The translations under genes and the position numbers were made by a program. The notes under the pieces are model-generated. The model was not told the origin of the DNA. It was given only the letters and a program-made list of their open reading frames with translations, and ran no database searches. From Fusobacterium sp. FSA-380-WT-3A (GTDB lineage: Bacteria > Fusobacteriota > Fusobacteriia > Fusobacteriales > Fusobacteriaceae), in the NCBI RefSeq assembly GCF_012843705.1, contig NZ_JABAFQ010000001.1, positions 329,347 through 393,346 of the forward strand: DNA of 64,000 nt, given 5' to 3'. Below, in pieces: positions 7,352-17,771 of this stretch; the first letter of the stretch is position 1, and every line of letters begins with the position of its first letter.

Positions 7352-9358
7352 ATGAAAAAAGAAAAAAGAATACAAGAGTTAAAAGAGTTAATAAAAAAAT
7401 ATAGTGATTACTACTATAATCAAAATGAAAGTCTTATTTCTGATGTTGAATTTGATAAGCTTTTAAAAGAATTAGAGGAACTTGAAGGTAAAAATCCTCA
7501 ATTTAAAATGTTTGATTCTCCTACTATAAATGTTGGAGCAAGTGTAAAAAATACAAAATTTGCTAAAGTTACTCATAAAGAAAAAATGTTAAGTTTATCA
7601 AATAGCTATAACATTGGAGAAATAGAAGATTTTATAAATAGAGTAGATAAGCTTTTAGAAAATAATAAAAAACCTACTTATGTTTTAGAAGTAAAATTAG
7701 ATGGTTTATCTATAAGTATAACTTATAAAAATGGAAAACTTGTACAGGGAGTTACAAGAGGAGATGGAATTATTGGAGAAGATGTTACAGAAAATATAAT
7801 GGAAATCTCTAGTATTCCTAAAACTTTAAAAGAAAAAATTAATATTGAAGTAAGAGGAGAGATAGTTTTACCTATAAGTAAATTTTTAGAAATAAATGAA
7901 AAAAAATTAGCTCAAGGAGAAGAAATATTTGCAAATCCTAGAAATGCTGCAAGTGGTACTCTTCGTCAATTAGATTCAAAAATTGTAAAAGAAAGAGGTT
8001 TAGATTGTTATTTCTACTTTGTAGTTAATGGAGAACAATATGGTATTAAAACTCATAAAGAAGCTTTTGATTTTCTTGAAAAATTAGGATTAAAAACTAC
8101 AAAAATTGCTGAAGTATTATCTACTTCAAAAGAAATTGATGAAAGAATAGAATACTGGAAAGATGCTAGAGAAAAATTAGATTATGAAACTGATGGAATG
8201 GTTTTAAAAGTTAATGAGATTGAATATTGGGATGTATTAGGAAATACAACTAAAAGTCCTAGATGGGCAATAGCTTATAAATTTCCTGCAAAACAAGTAT
8301 CTACTAAACTTCTAGATATTACATGGCAAGTAGGAAGAACAGGAAAAATAACTCCAGTTGCTGAATTAGAAGAAGTAGAAGTTTCAGGAAGCCGTATAAA
8401 AAGAGCAAGTTTACATAATTTTGATGAAATAAAAAGAAAAGACATAAGGATTGGAGATAAGGTCTTTATAGAAAAAGCAGCTGAAATAATACCACAAGTT
8501 GTAAAATCTATAAAAAAATTAAGAGATGGTAGTGAAAAAATAATTACTGCTCCAACTAATTGCCCTGTATGTGATTCTTTATTAGAAAAAGAAGAGGGTT
8601 TAGTTGATTTAAAATGTTCTAATCATAATTGTCCTGCCAAAGTTCAAGGAAAATTTGAATATTTTGTTTCAAGAGATGGAATGAATATAGTTGGGCTTGG
8701 TCAAAAAATAGTTGAAAGATTTATTGATTTGGGATATTTAAATGATATAACAGATATTTATATGCTTTATACTCATAAAGAAGAGATAGAAAAACTTGAA
8801 AAAATGGGTAAAAAAAGTGTAGAAAATCTTTTAAATTCTATTGAAGAAAGTAAAACCAGAGATTATTCAAAAGTTTTATACTCATTAGGAATTCCAGAGG
8901 TTGGAAAATTTATGGGAAATCTTTTAGCTGAAGTGAGTAAAGATATAGATACTCTTATAAATATGACAAAAGAGGAACTTTTAAGTATAAATGGAGTTGG
9001 TGATAAAGTTGCTGATTCAATTATTAATTTCTTTAAAAATGAAAAGAATATAGAGATAATTAATAAATTAAAAGAATATGGATTAAACTTTTCTTTAGGA
9101 AATCAGTCTAAGGTAGAGAAGAAGGTTTTTGAAGGAAAAACATTTTTAGTTACAGGAAAACTTGTAAAATTTACTAGAAATGGAATAAAAGAGGAAATTG
9201 AAAAATTTGGTGGAAAAAACTTATCTGCTGTAAGTAAAAATTTAGATTATTTAATAGTTGGAGAAAATGCTGGTAGTAAATTGGCTAAAGCTACTGAGTT
9301 AGGAACTGTTAAAATCATAACTGAAGAAGAGTTTTTTGAGATTGTAAATAATAAATAA
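7352..9358 (+). CDS. ligA: NAD-dependent DNA ligase LigA
   Basis: A 668-residue enzyme that seals nicks in DNA using NAD+. The adenylation motif KLDGLS carries the nucleophilic Lys115. The domain order is complete: Ia NAD-binding region with YYxxxxxxISDxEFDxL, adenylation domain, OB fold, four-Cys zinc finger (CPVC...CSNHNCPAK, roughly residues 405-430), helix-hairpin-helix repeats, and a BRCT domain from about 590 to the end. Length equals the family norm. Start follows AGGGATGG. secA lies 77 bp downstream with its own promoter. Confidence 0.97.
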   Translation: MKKEKRIQELKELIKKYSDYYYNQNESLISDVEFDKLLKELEELEGKNPQFKMFDSPTINVGASVKNTKFAKVTHKEKMLSLSNSYNIGEIEDFINRVDKLLENNKKPTYVLEVKLDGLSISITYKNGKLVQGVTRGDGIIGEDVTENIMEISSIPKTLKEKINIEVRGEIVLPISKFLEINEKKLAQGEEIFANPRNAASGTLRQLDSKIVKERGLDCYFYFVVNGEQYGIKTHKEAFDFLEKLGLKTTKIAEVLSTSKEIDERIEYWKDAREKLDYETDGMVLKVNEIEYWDVLGNTTKSPRWAIAYKFPAKQVSTKLLDITWQVGRTGKITPVAELEEVEVSGSRIKRASLHNFDEIKRKDIRIGDKVFIEKAAEIIPQVVKSIKKLRDGSEKIITAPTNCPVCDSLLEKEEGLVDLKCSNHNCPAKVQGKFEYFVSRDGMNIVGLGQKIVERFIDLGYLNDITDIYMLYTHKEEIEKLEKMGKKSVENLLNSIEESKTRDYSKVLYSLGIPEVGKFMGNLLAEVSKDIDTLINMTKEELLSINGVGDKVADSIINFFKNEKNIEIINKLKEYGLNFSLGNQSKVEKKVFEGKTFLVTGKLVKFTRNGIKEEIEKFGGKNLSAVSKNLDYLIVGENAGSKLAKATELGTVKIITEEEFFEIVNNK

Positions 9359-9369
9359 TTAAGTGTTAT

Positions 9370-9398
9370 TTGACTATTGTTTAATAGTATGATATATT
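9370..9398 (+). promoter_or_regulatory. Predicted promoter for secA
   Basis: TTGACT at 9370-9375, 17-bp spacer ending TGA (extended -10), TATATT at 9393-9398. Confidence 0.6.
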
Positions 9399-9435
9399 AA
9401 AGTGTATAAAAAATGAAGATATGGAGAGGAATGAA

Positions 9436-12078
9436 ATGATAAGTAGTTTACTAAAAATGATTTTTGGTACTAAAAATGACAGAGAAGTAAAAAGAATACA
9501 AAAAAAAGTAAAAGAAATCAATGCCTTAGAACCAGAAATTTCAAAATTATCTGATGAAGAATTAAAAGCTAAAACAGTTGAATTTAAAGAAAGATTATCT
9601 AAGGGAGAAACTTTAGATGATATATTAGTAGAAGCTTTTGCTGTAGTTAGAGAAGCATCTATAAGAGTTTTAGGAATGAGACATTATGATGTACAATTAA
9701 TTGGAGGAATTGTACTTCATGAAGGAAAAATTACAGAGATGAAAACAGGGGAAGGAAAAACATTAGTTGCTACAGCTCCTGTATATTTAAATGCTCTTAC
9801 TGGAAAAGGAGTTCATATTATCACTGTAAACGACTACCTTGCAAAAAGAGATAAGGAACAAATGGGTAGAGTTTATGAATTTTTGGGACTTACTACTGGA
9901 GTTATATTAAATGGGATGTTAAATGATGAAAGAAAAGAAGCATACTTATGTGATATTACTTATGGTACTAACTCTGAATTTGGTTTTGACTATTTAAGAG
10001 ATAATATGGTTAAAAAATTAGAAGATAAAGTACAAAGACCTTTAAATTATTGTATAGTTGACGAGGTTGACTCAATTTTAATTGACGAGGCTAGAACTCC
10101 ATTAATTATATCTGGGGCAGCTGAAAATACTGCAAAACTTTATAAAACTTTCTATACTGTAGCTACTTACTTAGAGAGAAGTAGAGAAACAGAAAAAATA
10201 ACAGATATTAAAAAGAAAAAAGAAATGAATATTCCTGATGAAGTATGGAAAGATTATGAAGTAGATGAAAAAGCAAAAAATATTGTTCTTACAGAAAAAG
10301 GTGTTAAAAAAGTTGAAAAAATGCTTAATATAGAAAACTTATATGCACCAGAAACAATAGAGTTAACTCACTATTTAATGCAATGTTTAAAAGCAAAAGA
10401 ATTATTTGAAAGAGATAAAGATTATTTAATAAGAGAAAATGAAGTTATAATTATAGATGAATTCACAGGAAGAGCTTTAGAAGGAAGAAGATATTCTGAT
10501 GGATTACATCAAGCTATTGAAGCAAAAGAGGGAGTTAAAATAGCTGGTGAAAACCAAACTTTGGCTTCTATCACTTTACAAAACTACTTTAGAATGTATG
10601 AAAAATTATCTGGTATGACAGGTACAGCTGAAACTGAAGCTCCTGAATTTGTATTTATTTATGGATTAGAAGTTGTAGTTATCCCTACAAATAAACCTGT
10701 TATCAGAAAAGACAATGGTGATATAATCTATAAAACTCATGAAGAAAAAATAGAAGCTATTGTTGAAAAAATAAAAGAACTTTATACAAAAGGACAACCT
10801 GTATTAGTTGGTACTATAACTATTCAAGGTTCTGAATTATTATCAAATGAATTGAAAAAATTAAATATTCCTCACAATGTATTAAACGCTAAATTCCATG
10901 AAAAAGAAGCTGAAATAGTTGCTCAAGCTGGAAGATATAAAGCTGTTACTATTGCTACAAATATGGCTGGAAGAGGAACTGACATAATGCTTGGAGGAAA
11001 TCCAGAATTTATGGCTAAAAAAGAAGCTAATTCTTCAGAAGAATATACTCAATTATTAGAAAAATATAAAGTACAATGTGAAGAGGAAAAAGAAAAAGTA
11101 AGAGAATTAGGTGGATTATTTATCCTTGGAACTGAAAGACATGAGTCTAGAAGAATTGATAATCAATTAAGAGGGCGTTCTGGAAGACAAGGAGACCCTG
11201 GAGAATCTCAATTCTATTTATCATTAGAAGATGACTTAATGAAATTATTTGGTTCTGACAGAGTTAAATCTGTTATGGAAAGATTAGGAATTCCTAAAGG
11301 TGAACCAATAACACATAGAATGATTACTAAAGCTATTGAAAATGCTCAAAAGAAAGTTGAGTCTAGAAACTTTGGAATCAGAAAATCATTACTTGAATTT
11401 GATGATGTTATGAATAAACAAAGAGAAGCAATATATGCTAGTAGAAATGAAGCTCTTTCTAAAGATGATTTAAAAGAAACTATAATTTCAATGTTAAGTG
11501 GTACTATTCATTCTGCAGTTATAGAAAGATTTGTTGGAGAATTTAAAGAAGAATGGGATGTAAAAGGACTTTCTGAATTCTTAGAAGAAAAATATGATTA
11601 TATAATTGAAGATTTAGAAGATTATAAATCTTATGGAATAGAAGAATATGCTGAAAAGTTATCTAGCATTATTGCTGAAAAATATAAAGCTAAGGAAGAA
11701 GAAATTGGTTCAGATTTAATGAGACAAATTGAAAAATATGTTTTATTAGAAGTTGTTGATAACAGATGGAGAGAACATTTAAAAGCATTAGATGGATTAA
11801 GAGAAGGTATATACTTAAGGTCTTATGGTCAAAGAGACCCTATTGTAGAATATAAATTACTTTCTGGTGAATTATATGGAAAAATGTTAGAAACAATAAA
11901 AACTGAAACAACTTCATATATGTTTAAAGTAATGGTAAGAACTCCAGAAGAGGTTGAAACAGAAGAAACTAACATAATAGAAGAAAAAGATGAAGTAAAT
12001 GTTGGAGGACCTGATAATCCAGATGCTCCTTGCTCTTGTGGAAGTGGAAAACCTTATAAAAAATGTTGTGGTAGATAA
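9436..12078 (+). CDS. secA: Protein translocase ATPase SecA
   Basis: The motor of the Sec preprotein translocase at the inner membrane. About 880 residues with Walker A MKTGEGKT, the [24 protein letters not shown] region, the GRGTDI and [10 protein letters not shown] motifs of the second RecA fold, and the C-terminal zinc-binding tail [13 protein letters not shown] that contacts SecB and phospholipid. I start it at the ATG at 9436 (product begins [15 protein letters not shown]) because GGAGAGG at 9423-9429 sits just upstream; an in-frame ATG at 9421 overlaps this site and has none of its own. Confidence 0.97.
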   Translation: MISSLLKMIFGTKNDREVKRIQKKVKEINALEPEISKLSDEELKAKTVEFKERLSKGETLDDILVEAFAVVREASIRVLGMRHYDVQLIGGIVLHEGKITEMKTGEGKTLVATAPVYLNALTGKGVHIITVNDYLAKRDKEQMGRVYEFLGLTTGVILNGMLNDERKEAYLCDITYGTNSEFGFDYLRDNMVKKLEDKVQRPLNYCIVDEVDSILIDEARTPLIISGAAENTAKLYKTFYTVATYLERSRETEKITDIKKKKEMNIPDEVWKDYEVDEKAKNIVLTEKGVKKVEKMLNIENLYAPETIELTHYLMQCLKAKELFERDKDYLIRENEVIIIDEFTGRALEGRRYSDGLHQAIEAKEGVKIAGENQTLASITLQNYFRMYEKLSGMTGTAETEAPEFVFIYGLEVVVIPTNKPVIRKDNGDIIYKTHEEKIEAIVEKIKELYTKGQPVLVGTITIQGSELLSNELKKLNIPHNVLNAKFHEKEAEIVAQAGRYKAVTIATNMAGRGTDIMLGGNPEFMAKKEANSSEEYTQLLEKYKVQCEEEKEKVRELGGLFILGTERHESRRIDNQLRGRSGRQGDPGESQFYLSLEDDLMKLFGSDRVKSVMERLGIPKGEPITHRMITKAIENAQKKVESRNFGIRKSLLEFDDVMNKQREAIYASRNEALSKDDLKETIISMLSGTIHSAVIERFVGEFKEEWDVKGLSEFLEEKYDYIIEDLEDYKSYGIEEYAEKLSSIIAEKYKAKEEEIGSDLMRQIEKYVLLEVVDNRWREHLKALDGLREGIYLRSYGQRDPIVEYKLLSGELYGKMLETIKTETTSYMFKVMVRTPEEVETEETNIIEEKDEVNVGGPDNPDAPCSCGSGKPYKKCCGR

Positions 12079-12100
12079 ATAAAAAGGTATGGTGATAATT

Positions 12101-12817
12101 ATGAAAAAAATTTTAATAGTTGCATCTCTTTTAGTTCTTGGAGCTTGTAGTTCATTAAAAAAAGAACCTAAAACTATTACTAACGAAGAGATAAAAAATT
12201 GGGATAAAACTATTGCAAAAATTGTTGTAGATAGTGCTTATATTCCAGATGAATATGGTAATGAAGACCCTATTTATTACTTAAGAAAAACTGGAAAAAT
12301 GTCTGAAAAAGATTTCCAATTTTTAAGTACATTAAATACTAAAAATGAATTTAATGAAGAAGAAATTGAAAAATTTACAAAATTATTAGATAAATATCCT
12401 TCAAAAATAGATAGAAAATTCTTTTTAGAAGATACAAATATAAAAAATCCAAAAGCTTTAGTTGATAAAATGGTTAACGAATCTCGTTTAAGAATGGCAA
12501 ATCCTTCAAACCATATATCATCTAGAGTTGCTACTGAAGAAGAATGGGAACAAATAGTAGCTTTTTCTAAAAAAGATGATTTAAATGAAAAAGATGTAAA
12601 AAAATTAAGAAAATTATTAAATAATTTTATAAAAAGAAAAGAATTCTTTGATGAAAGAAGTTGGTATGGAGCAGAAATTTCTAGTAGATTAGAATATATT
12701 GTAGAAAAATCTAAATCAGATGTTTTAAGCAAAAAAGAACTTAACAATATCAATGCTAAAGCTTTATATATAGCTTATCCTGATTATTTATCTCCATTGG
12801 ATAGATGGAAAGATTAG
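12101..12817 (+). CDS. Putative lipoprotein of unknown function
   Basis: A 238-residue protein with a lipoprotein signal peptide: positive MKKI start, hydrophobic stretch and lipobox LGAC at residues 13-16, followed by Ser-Ser. The mature part is hydrophilic, rich in Lys/Glu/Asn and predicted mostly helical, with two loosely similar segments around FLSTLN..NEFNEEEIEKFTKLL and FSKKDDLNEKDVKKLRKLL that suggest an internal duplication. I recognise no family. The start at 12101 is preferred over an in-frame ATG at 12089 because GGTGA at 12091-12095 serves it. It sits 22 bp behind secA and is closed by a terminator. Confidence 0.75.
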   Translation: MKKILIVASLLVLGACSSLKKEPKTITNEEIKNWDKTIAKIVVDSAYIPDEYGNEDPIYYLRKTGKMSEKDFQFLSTLNTKNEFNEEEIEKFTKLLDKYPSKIDRKFFLEDTNIKNPKALVDKMVNESRLRMANPSNHISSRVATEEEWEQIVAFSKKDDLNEKDVKKLRKLLNNFIKRKEFFDERSWYGAEISSRLEYIVEKSKSDVLSKKELNNINAKALYIAYPDYLSPLDRWKD

Positions 12818-12824
12818 AAAATTT

Positions 12825-12849
12825 GGCGTCTTAAATGACGCCTTTTTTT
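12825..12849 (+). terminator. Intrinsic terminator after the secA-lipoprotein pair
   Basis: GGCGTC (12825-12830), 6-nt loop, GACGCC (12837-12842), seven T. Confidence 0.95.
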
Positions 12850-12878
12850 ATAAAAAATCTATAAATGACTTTTAAAAT

Positions 12879-12908
12879 TTGATAAAAAATGGTAAAATCT
12901 AGTATAAA
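12879..12908 (+). promoter_or_regulatory. Predicted promoter for hldD-uppP and following genes
   Basis: TTGATA at 12879-12884, 18-bp spacer, TATAAA at 12903-12908, 39 bp before hldD. Confidence 0.45.
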
Positions 12909-12947
12909 CATATAATTAATATATAAAAATATTTAGGAGGAGAATAA

Positions 12948-13943
12948 ATGATTATAGTTACAGGAGCTGCAGGATTTATTGGTAGTGCATTTATATGGAA
13001 ACTAAATGAAATGGGAATAAATGACATCATTGCTGTGGACAAAATGAGAACAGAAGATAAATGGCTAAATTTAAGAAAAAGAGATTATGCTGACTGGGTT
13101 GATAGGGATAATCTTTTTGATTGGTTATCTATTCCAGAAAATGCAAACAAAATCACAGGAGTTGTTCATTTAGGAGCTTGTTCAGCTACAACTGAAAAAG
13201 ATGGAGATTATTTAATGAGTAACAACTATGGTTACACAAAAAAACTTTGGGAATTTTGCTCTAAACAAAATATTAATTTTGTAAATGCTTCTTCTGCTGC
13301 TACTTATGGAGCTGGAGAATTAGGATATAATGATGATATAACTGTAGAAGAATTTAAGAAACTAATGCCTTTAAATAAGTATGGATATTCTAAAAAAATA
13401 TTTGATGATTGGTCATTTAAACAAATTAAAACTCCAAAACAATGGATAAGCTGTAAATTCTTTAATGTTTATGGTCCACAAGAATATCATAAAGGAAGAA
13501 TGGCATCAATGGTTTTCCATACTTTCAATCAATATAAAGCAAATGGTGGAGTAAAACTTTTCAAATCACATAAAGAGGGATTTGAAGATGGAGGGCAATT
13601 AAGAGATTTTGTTTATATAAAAGATGTTGTTGATGTTTTATATTTCTTTTTAACTGAAAAAGTTGAATCAGGAGTATATAATTTAGGTACAGGAGAAGCT
13701 AGAAGCTTTAGAGACTTATCTATGGCTACTATGGAAGCTGCTGCTGGAAAAAAATTAAATGAAAAAGATGTGATTGAATATGTTCCTATGCCTGAAGACT
13801 TAAGAGGAAAATATCAATATTATACAAAAGCTGAGATGAATAAATTAAAAAGAGCTGGATATACAAAAAAATTCCATTCTTTAGAAGAGGGAGTTTATGA
13901 TTATGTAGTAAATTATCTAGCTAAAGAAGATTCTTATCTATAG
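12948..13943 (+). CDS. hldD: ADP-glycero-manno-heptose 6-epimerase
   Basis: A 331-residue extended short-chain dehydrogenase that interconverts ADP-D- and ADP-L-glycero-manno-heptose, the last step in making the heptose donor for lipopolysaccharide inner core. The NADP-binding motif TGAAGFIGS is at residues 4-12 and the catalytic YxxxK appears as YGYSKK; the substrate-binding GPQEYHKGRMASMVFH and LRDFVYIKD segments are characteristic of HldD. The other hld genes are not nearby. It indicates that the organism builds LPS. uppP follows almost at once. Confidence 0.95.
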   Translation: MIIVTGAAGFIGSAFIWKLNEMGINDIIAVDKMRTEDKWLNLRKRDYADWVDRDNLFDWLSIPENANKITGVVHLGACSATTEKDGDYLMSNNYGYTKKLWEFCSKQNINFVNASSAATYGAGELGYNDDITVEEFKKLMPLNKYGYSKKIFDDWSFKQIKTPKQWISCKFFNVYGPQEYHKGRMASMVFHTFNQYKANGGVKLFKSHKEGFEDGGQLRDFVYIKDVVDVLYFFLTEKVESGVYNLGTGEARSFRDLSMATMEAAAGKKLNEKDVIEYVPMPEDLRGKYQYYTKAEMNKLKRAGYTKKFHSLEEGVYDYVVNYLAKEDSYL

Positions 13944-13951
13944 GAGGAATG

Positions 13952-14758
13952 ATGAATCCATACTTATTAGTTGTTATACTTGGAATAGTAGAAGGAATTA
14001 CAGAATTTTTACCTGTAAGTAGTACAGGACATATGATTTTAGTAGAAAATTTTATTAACAGTCCTTATGTTACAAAAGGTTTTATGGATAATTTTCTCAT
14101 TATAGTTCAACTAGGAGCAATTTTATCAGTTGTTTTATATTTTTGGAAAGATATACATCCATTTGTAAAAAGTAAAGAAATCTTTGTAGAAAGACTAAAT
14201 CTTTGGAGTAAAATTATTGTAGGAGTTTTACCAGCAGCAATATTGGGACTTTTATTTGATGATTATATAACAGAATTCTTTTTAGGAAATACTAAAATAG
14301 TTGCTACAACTTTAATTATCTATGGAATAATATTTTGTTTTATAGAAGATAAAATAAAAAGAGTTAAAGTAATTGACAACATAAAAAACATTCCCTATTC
14401 TTTGGCAATTATAATTGGTTTTTTTCAATGTCTTGCTATGATTCCAGGAACTTCACGTTCTGGAGCTACTATAATAGGTTCTTTATTATTAGGTTTAAGT
14501 AAAGGAGTAGCTGCTGAATTTTCATTTTTCTTAGCTATACCAACTATGATAGGAGCTACACTTTTAAAGTTAATAAAAAATGGAGTAAACTTTACTCCTC
14601 TTGAATGGCAATTATTAGGAATAGGATTTTTTATTTCTTTTATAGTTGCATTTGGAATTATAAAATGGTTTATGGGATATATAAAAACTAGAACTTTTAA
14701 ATTATTTGGAATTTATAGAATAGTTTTAGGAATATTAGTTTTATTATTTTTAAACTAA
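13952..14758 (+). CDS. uppP: Undecaprenyl-diphosphate phosphatase
   Basis: A 268-residue polytopic membrane enzyme (UppP/BacA) that dephosphorylates undecaprenyl pyrophosphate to recycle the lipid carrier for peptidoglycan and LPS; overexpression gives bacitracin resistance in other bacteria. Both signature motifs are present: EGITEFLPVSSTGH at residues 12-25 and PGTSRSGATI further on. GGAGG at 13943-13947 is 4 bp before the ATG at 13952; an ATG three bases earlier would be only 1 bp from it. It overlaps the end region of hldD and is surely co-transcribed with it. Confidence 0.95.
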   Translation: MNPYLLVVILGIVEGITEFLPVSSTGHMILVENFINSPYVTKGFMDNFLIIVQLGAILSVVLYFWKDIHPFVKSKEIFVERLNLWSKIIVGVLPAAILGLLFDDYITEFFLGNTKIVATTLIIYGIIFCFIEDKIKRVKVIDNIKNIPYSLAIIIGFFQCLAMIPGTSRSGATIIGSLLLGLSKGVAAEFSFFLAIPTMIGATLLKLIKNGVNFTPLEWQLLGIGFFISFIVAFGIIKWFMGYIKTRTFKLFGIYRIVLGILVLLFLN

Positions 14759-14786
14759 TATAAAAGTTTTTATGAAAGGAGATTCT

Positions 14787-15839
14787 ATGAATAAAGCAAC
14801 TTTTTTAGAAATGATTGCTAAAGGAAGGACATATAAAGTAACCGATATACATTTAATAGTAGATGACTTCCCTGTTTTTAGGGTAAATGACAGATTATAC
14901 AGATTTGAAGAATATCCCCCTGTAAGAAAAGAAAATTTAGAAATTCTTGTTTCTGAAATATTAACAGATAAAGAAAAGGAAATCTTAAATAAAAAGAAAG
15001 AATTAGATTTTTCTTTCAAAGATTTAGGTGGAAATTGTAGGATAAATATATTTTATGAAAGAGAAAATTTAGCTTTTGCTATTAGAATAGTTAACAAAGA
15101 GCCTTTAGCATTAGAAGAATTAAATTTAAGTGCTAAAATAAATGATTTTTATGAAGATACAAATGGACTTATTGTAGTATGTGGAAAAAGTAGTAGTGGA
15201 AAAACTAGTACTGTAGCAGCTATGATTGAAAAATATAATAGGGAAAAAGCTTATAATATTATAACTATAGAAGATCCTATTGAATATATTTATAAAAATC
15301 AAAAAAGTATCATAAGACAAAGAGAAGTTGGTAGAGATGTAAAATCATACACTGATGGAATCAAATCAGCACTTCGCCAAAATGCTGATGTAATAATGTT
15401 AGGAGAATTAAAAGATACTGAAAGTATTGAGATGGCTTTACTTGCTGCTGAGACTGGTCACATTGTATTAGCTACTTTACATTCTAATGGTATAATTGAT
15501 TCTATTGATAAAATTATTGGTATGTTCAATGAAGATAGAAAAGATTATATTCAAAGACTTGTAGCTTCTAATTTAATTGGAGTTATACATCAAGAATTTA
15601 CAGAGGGTGTTGATGGAGAGGAAAAAATAAAAGTACCTATTTGTGAGATAATGTATACAAACAGTGGTATTCAAAATCTTATAAAAACTGGTAAAATTTC
15701 ACAGATTTCTTCTTTCTTAGATGTTAGTGGAAGAAAAGGAATATTAAATAAGCAAGAATCTATAAAGGAATTATATAGAGGAAAAAAATTAACACCTGAG
15801 CAATTTGAAAAAGAGATAAAATCTTTAAGAAAGTTTTAA
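14787..15839 (+). CDS. pilT: PilT-like type IV pilus retraction ATPase
   Basis: A 350-residue secretion-superfamily ATPase of PilT length. Walker A is GKSSSGKT (133-140), the Asp box and Walker B lie in NADVIMLGELKD, and the His box is TGHIVLATLHSN; NLIKTGKISQI near the C-terminus resembles the PilT AIRNLIREGK motif. PilT disassembles type IV pili, powering twitching or pulling DNA inwards during transformation. The start at 14787 follows AAAGGAG at 14775-14781; an in-frame ATG at 14772 lies ahead of that site. No other pil gene is in the window, but a ComEA-like gene is two genes downstream. Confidence 0.88.
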   Translation: MNKATFLEMIAKGRTYKVTDIHLIVDDFPVFRVNDRLYRFEEYPPVRKENLEILVSEILTDKEKEILNKKKELDFSFKDLGGNCRINIFYERENLAFAIRIVNKEPLALEELNLSAKINDFYEDTNGLIVVCGKSSSGKTSTVAAMIEKYNREKAYNIITIEDPIEYIYKNQKSIIRQREVGRDVKSYTDGIKSALRQNADVIMLGELKDTESIEMALLAAETGHIVLATLHSNGIIDSIDKIIGMFNEDRKDYIQRLVASNLIGVIHQEFTEGVDGEEKIKVPICEIMYTNSGIQNLIKTGKISQISSFLDVSGRKGILNKQESIKELYRGKKLTPEQFEKEIKSLRKF

Positions 15840-15854
15840 TATTTTAGGAGATAA

Positions 15855-17255
15855 ATGAAAATAGAGTTAGATTTTACAGTAAAAGAAAATACTGTACAGG
15901 ATTTTAAAAAAGTTTTATTACCAGATGTAGATATAGATATATTAAAAGCTAAAACTTTAGAGGAAACTAAAGAAAAAATATCTATTGAATTATCTGCTAA
16001 TGGTAGAAAAAAAATATTTACTTTAAAAAATTATACTGATAAAATGGTTGACCAAAAAACTGTTATGTTAAAAGCTGGAATGCTTTTATTATTTGATAAA
16101 GTTTATCCATGGGGAGCTTTAGTAGGTGTTAGACCTACTAAACTCATCAGAAGATATTTAGTCATGGGATATTCTTATGAAGAAATTGATGTAATTTTAG
16201 ATAAACTTTATTTTGTTTTTCCTGAAAAGAGAAAATTGCTTTTAGATGTAGTAAAAAAAGAAAATGAATATTTAAACCCTAATAGTATAAATATGTATGT
16301 TGGAATTCCATATTGTCCTACTAGATGTAAATATTGTTCTTTCGCATCTTATGAAATTAATAGTAAACTAGGAAATTTTTACAATGAATTTGTAGATACA
16401 CTAATAGAAGAAATAAAATTAACTGGAGAGATTCTAAAAAATAAAAATTCTAAAATAGAATCTCTTTATTTTGGTGGTGGTACTCCTAGTATTTTAACTG
16501 AAAAAGATTTAGTAAGAGTTATTGAAGCTCTTTATAAAAATATTGATTTAACTCATCTTAGAGAATTCACCTTTGAAGCTGGAAGAGAAGATACTCTTAA
16601 TAAAGAAAAATTACAGATTTTAAAAAAATTGGGAGTAGATAGAATAAGTCTTAACCCTCAAACTTTTAATGAAAATATTTTAAAAAATTTAAATAGAAAT
16701 TTTGATAAAAAACATTTTGATGAAATGTTTGCAGAAATTAAAAAACTTGGCTTTGTGGTTAATATGGACTTTATAATTGGACTTCCTGGAGAAAATATTG
16801 AGGATATATTAAGAACTTTTGATGAGGTTAGAAAATATCCTATTGATAATCTAACTATACATTTCTTAGCAGTAAAAAATGGTTCTAATTTAATAAAGGA
16901 TAAATATAAAATAACAGAAATAGAAAGTCAAAAAATAGAAGAAAAGATAAAAGAAGTTATAGAAGAAAAAAATATGAATCCTTATTATCTTTATAGGCAG
17001 AAAAATAGTATGAATTGGGGAGAAAATGTAGGATACTCTGTTGAAGGAAAAGAATCTATATTCAATATTGAAATGATAGAAGAAAATCAATCTACCATTG
17101 CACTAGGTGGAGGAGCCATAAGTAAAAAAGTTAAATACATAGATGAAACTAGAGTATCTATTGAAAGATATATTAATCCAAAAGACCCATATATGTATAT
17201 TTGTGAAATGAAAGATAGAATGAAACAAAAAGAGGAATTTTTCTCAAGTTTGTAG
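15855..17255 (+). CDS. hemZ: Coproporphyrinogen dehydrogenase HemZ-like radical SAM protein
   Basis: A 466-residue radical SAM protein. The 4Fe-4S motif is C154-PTR-C158-KY-C161 and is followed by LYFGGGTPS, the SAM-binding glycine segment typical of the HemN/HemW/HemZ group. The N-terminal 140-residue extension with WGALVGVRPTKLI is diagnostic for HemZ of Firmicutes and Fusobacteria. Family members are annotated as oxygen-independent coproporphyrinogen III oxidases, though haem-chaperone or other roles are possible. It begins 15 bp after pilT and ends 9 bp before the ComEA-like gene. Confidence 0.88.
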   Translation: MKIELDFTVKENTVQDFKKVLLPDVDIDILKAKTLEETKEKISIELSANGRKKIFTLKNYTDKMVDQKTVMLKAGMLLLFDKVYPWGALVGVRPTKLIRRYLVMGYSYEEIDVILDKLYFVFPEKRKLLLDVVKKENEYLNPNSINMYVGIPYCPTRCKYCSFASYEINSKLGNFYNEFVDTLIEEIKLTGEILKNKNSKIESLYFGGGTPSILTEKDLVRVIEALYKNIDLTHLREFTFEAGREDTLNKEKLQILKKLGVDRISLNPQTFNENILKNLNRNFDKKHFDEMFAEIKKLGFVVNMDFIIGLPGENIEDILRTFDEVRKYPIDNLTIHFLAVKNGSNLIKDKYKITEIESQKIEEKIKEVIEEKNMNPYYLYRQKNSMNWGENVGYSVEGKESIFNIEMIEENQSTIALGGGAISKKVKYIDETRVSIERYINPKDPYMYICEMKDRMKQKEEFFSSL

Positions 17256-17264
17256 GAGGAAATT

Positions 17265-17762
17265 ATGATAAAAAAGATAATTTTTTCTATGATATTTTTT
17301 ATTATGAGTTTTCTAAGTTTTTCATTAGAAACAGAATACAAAGTAATTTATAGTGATAATAATTTTGGAAAATTGGATATTAATAAAGTTACTCAAGAAG
17401 AGATGCTTAAAGCTGGTGTTGCTCCTAGTTATGTTTCTAAAATAATAAATTTTAGAGATATAAAAGGAGGAATAGAATCTATTGAGGAATTAGATAGAAT
17501 TAATGGAATTGGTAAAAAAACTTGTGAAAAATTAGAAAAATATTTTTTTATCAAAGAAAATTATCAAATAAATCCTTTAGAGATAAATAAAGCAGATGAA
17601 ACAACTCTTGTTTATTATGGATTTTCTAAAAAAGAAATAAAATCTATATTGAAATACAGAGAAGAAAATAGAAGAATAGATGGAAATATTCAGTTAAAGA
17701 AACTTATTTCACAAAAAAATTATGAAAAATACAAAGATTTAATTAAATATGATATATTTTAG
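17265..17762 (+). CDS. ComEA-like helix-hairpin-helix protein, exported
   Basis: A 165-residue protein with an N-terminal signal peptide or anchor (residues 1-21, FFIMSFLSFSLE) and two helix-hairpin-helix units. The first, LDINKVTQEEMLKAGV...IEELDRINGIGKKTCEKL (about 37-90), has the ComEA/PF12836 pattern; the second, LEINKADETTLVYYGFSKKEIKSILKYR (about 103-130), is more diverged. ComEA-type proteins bind double-stranded DNA in the periplasm during natural transformation. Two gene positions upstream is a PilT ATPase, which would fit DNA uptake. A role as a general DNA-binding exported protein cannot be excluded. Confidence 0.75.
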   Translation: MIKKIIFSMIFFIMSFLSFSLETEYKVIYSDNNFGKLDINKVTQEEMLKAGVAPSYVSKIINFRDIKGGIESIEELDRINGIGKKTCEKLEKYFFIKENYQINPLEINKADETTLVYYGFSKKEIKSILKYREENRRIDGNIQLKKLISQKNYEKYKDLIKYDIF

Positions 17763-17771
17763 GAGGAAAAA

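Noticed and set aside
12277..12753. Minus-strand open frame of 158 codons inside the lipoprotein gene
   Set aside because: Antisense shadow caused by AT-rich codons; low-complexity Phe/Ser/Leu product and no start signals.
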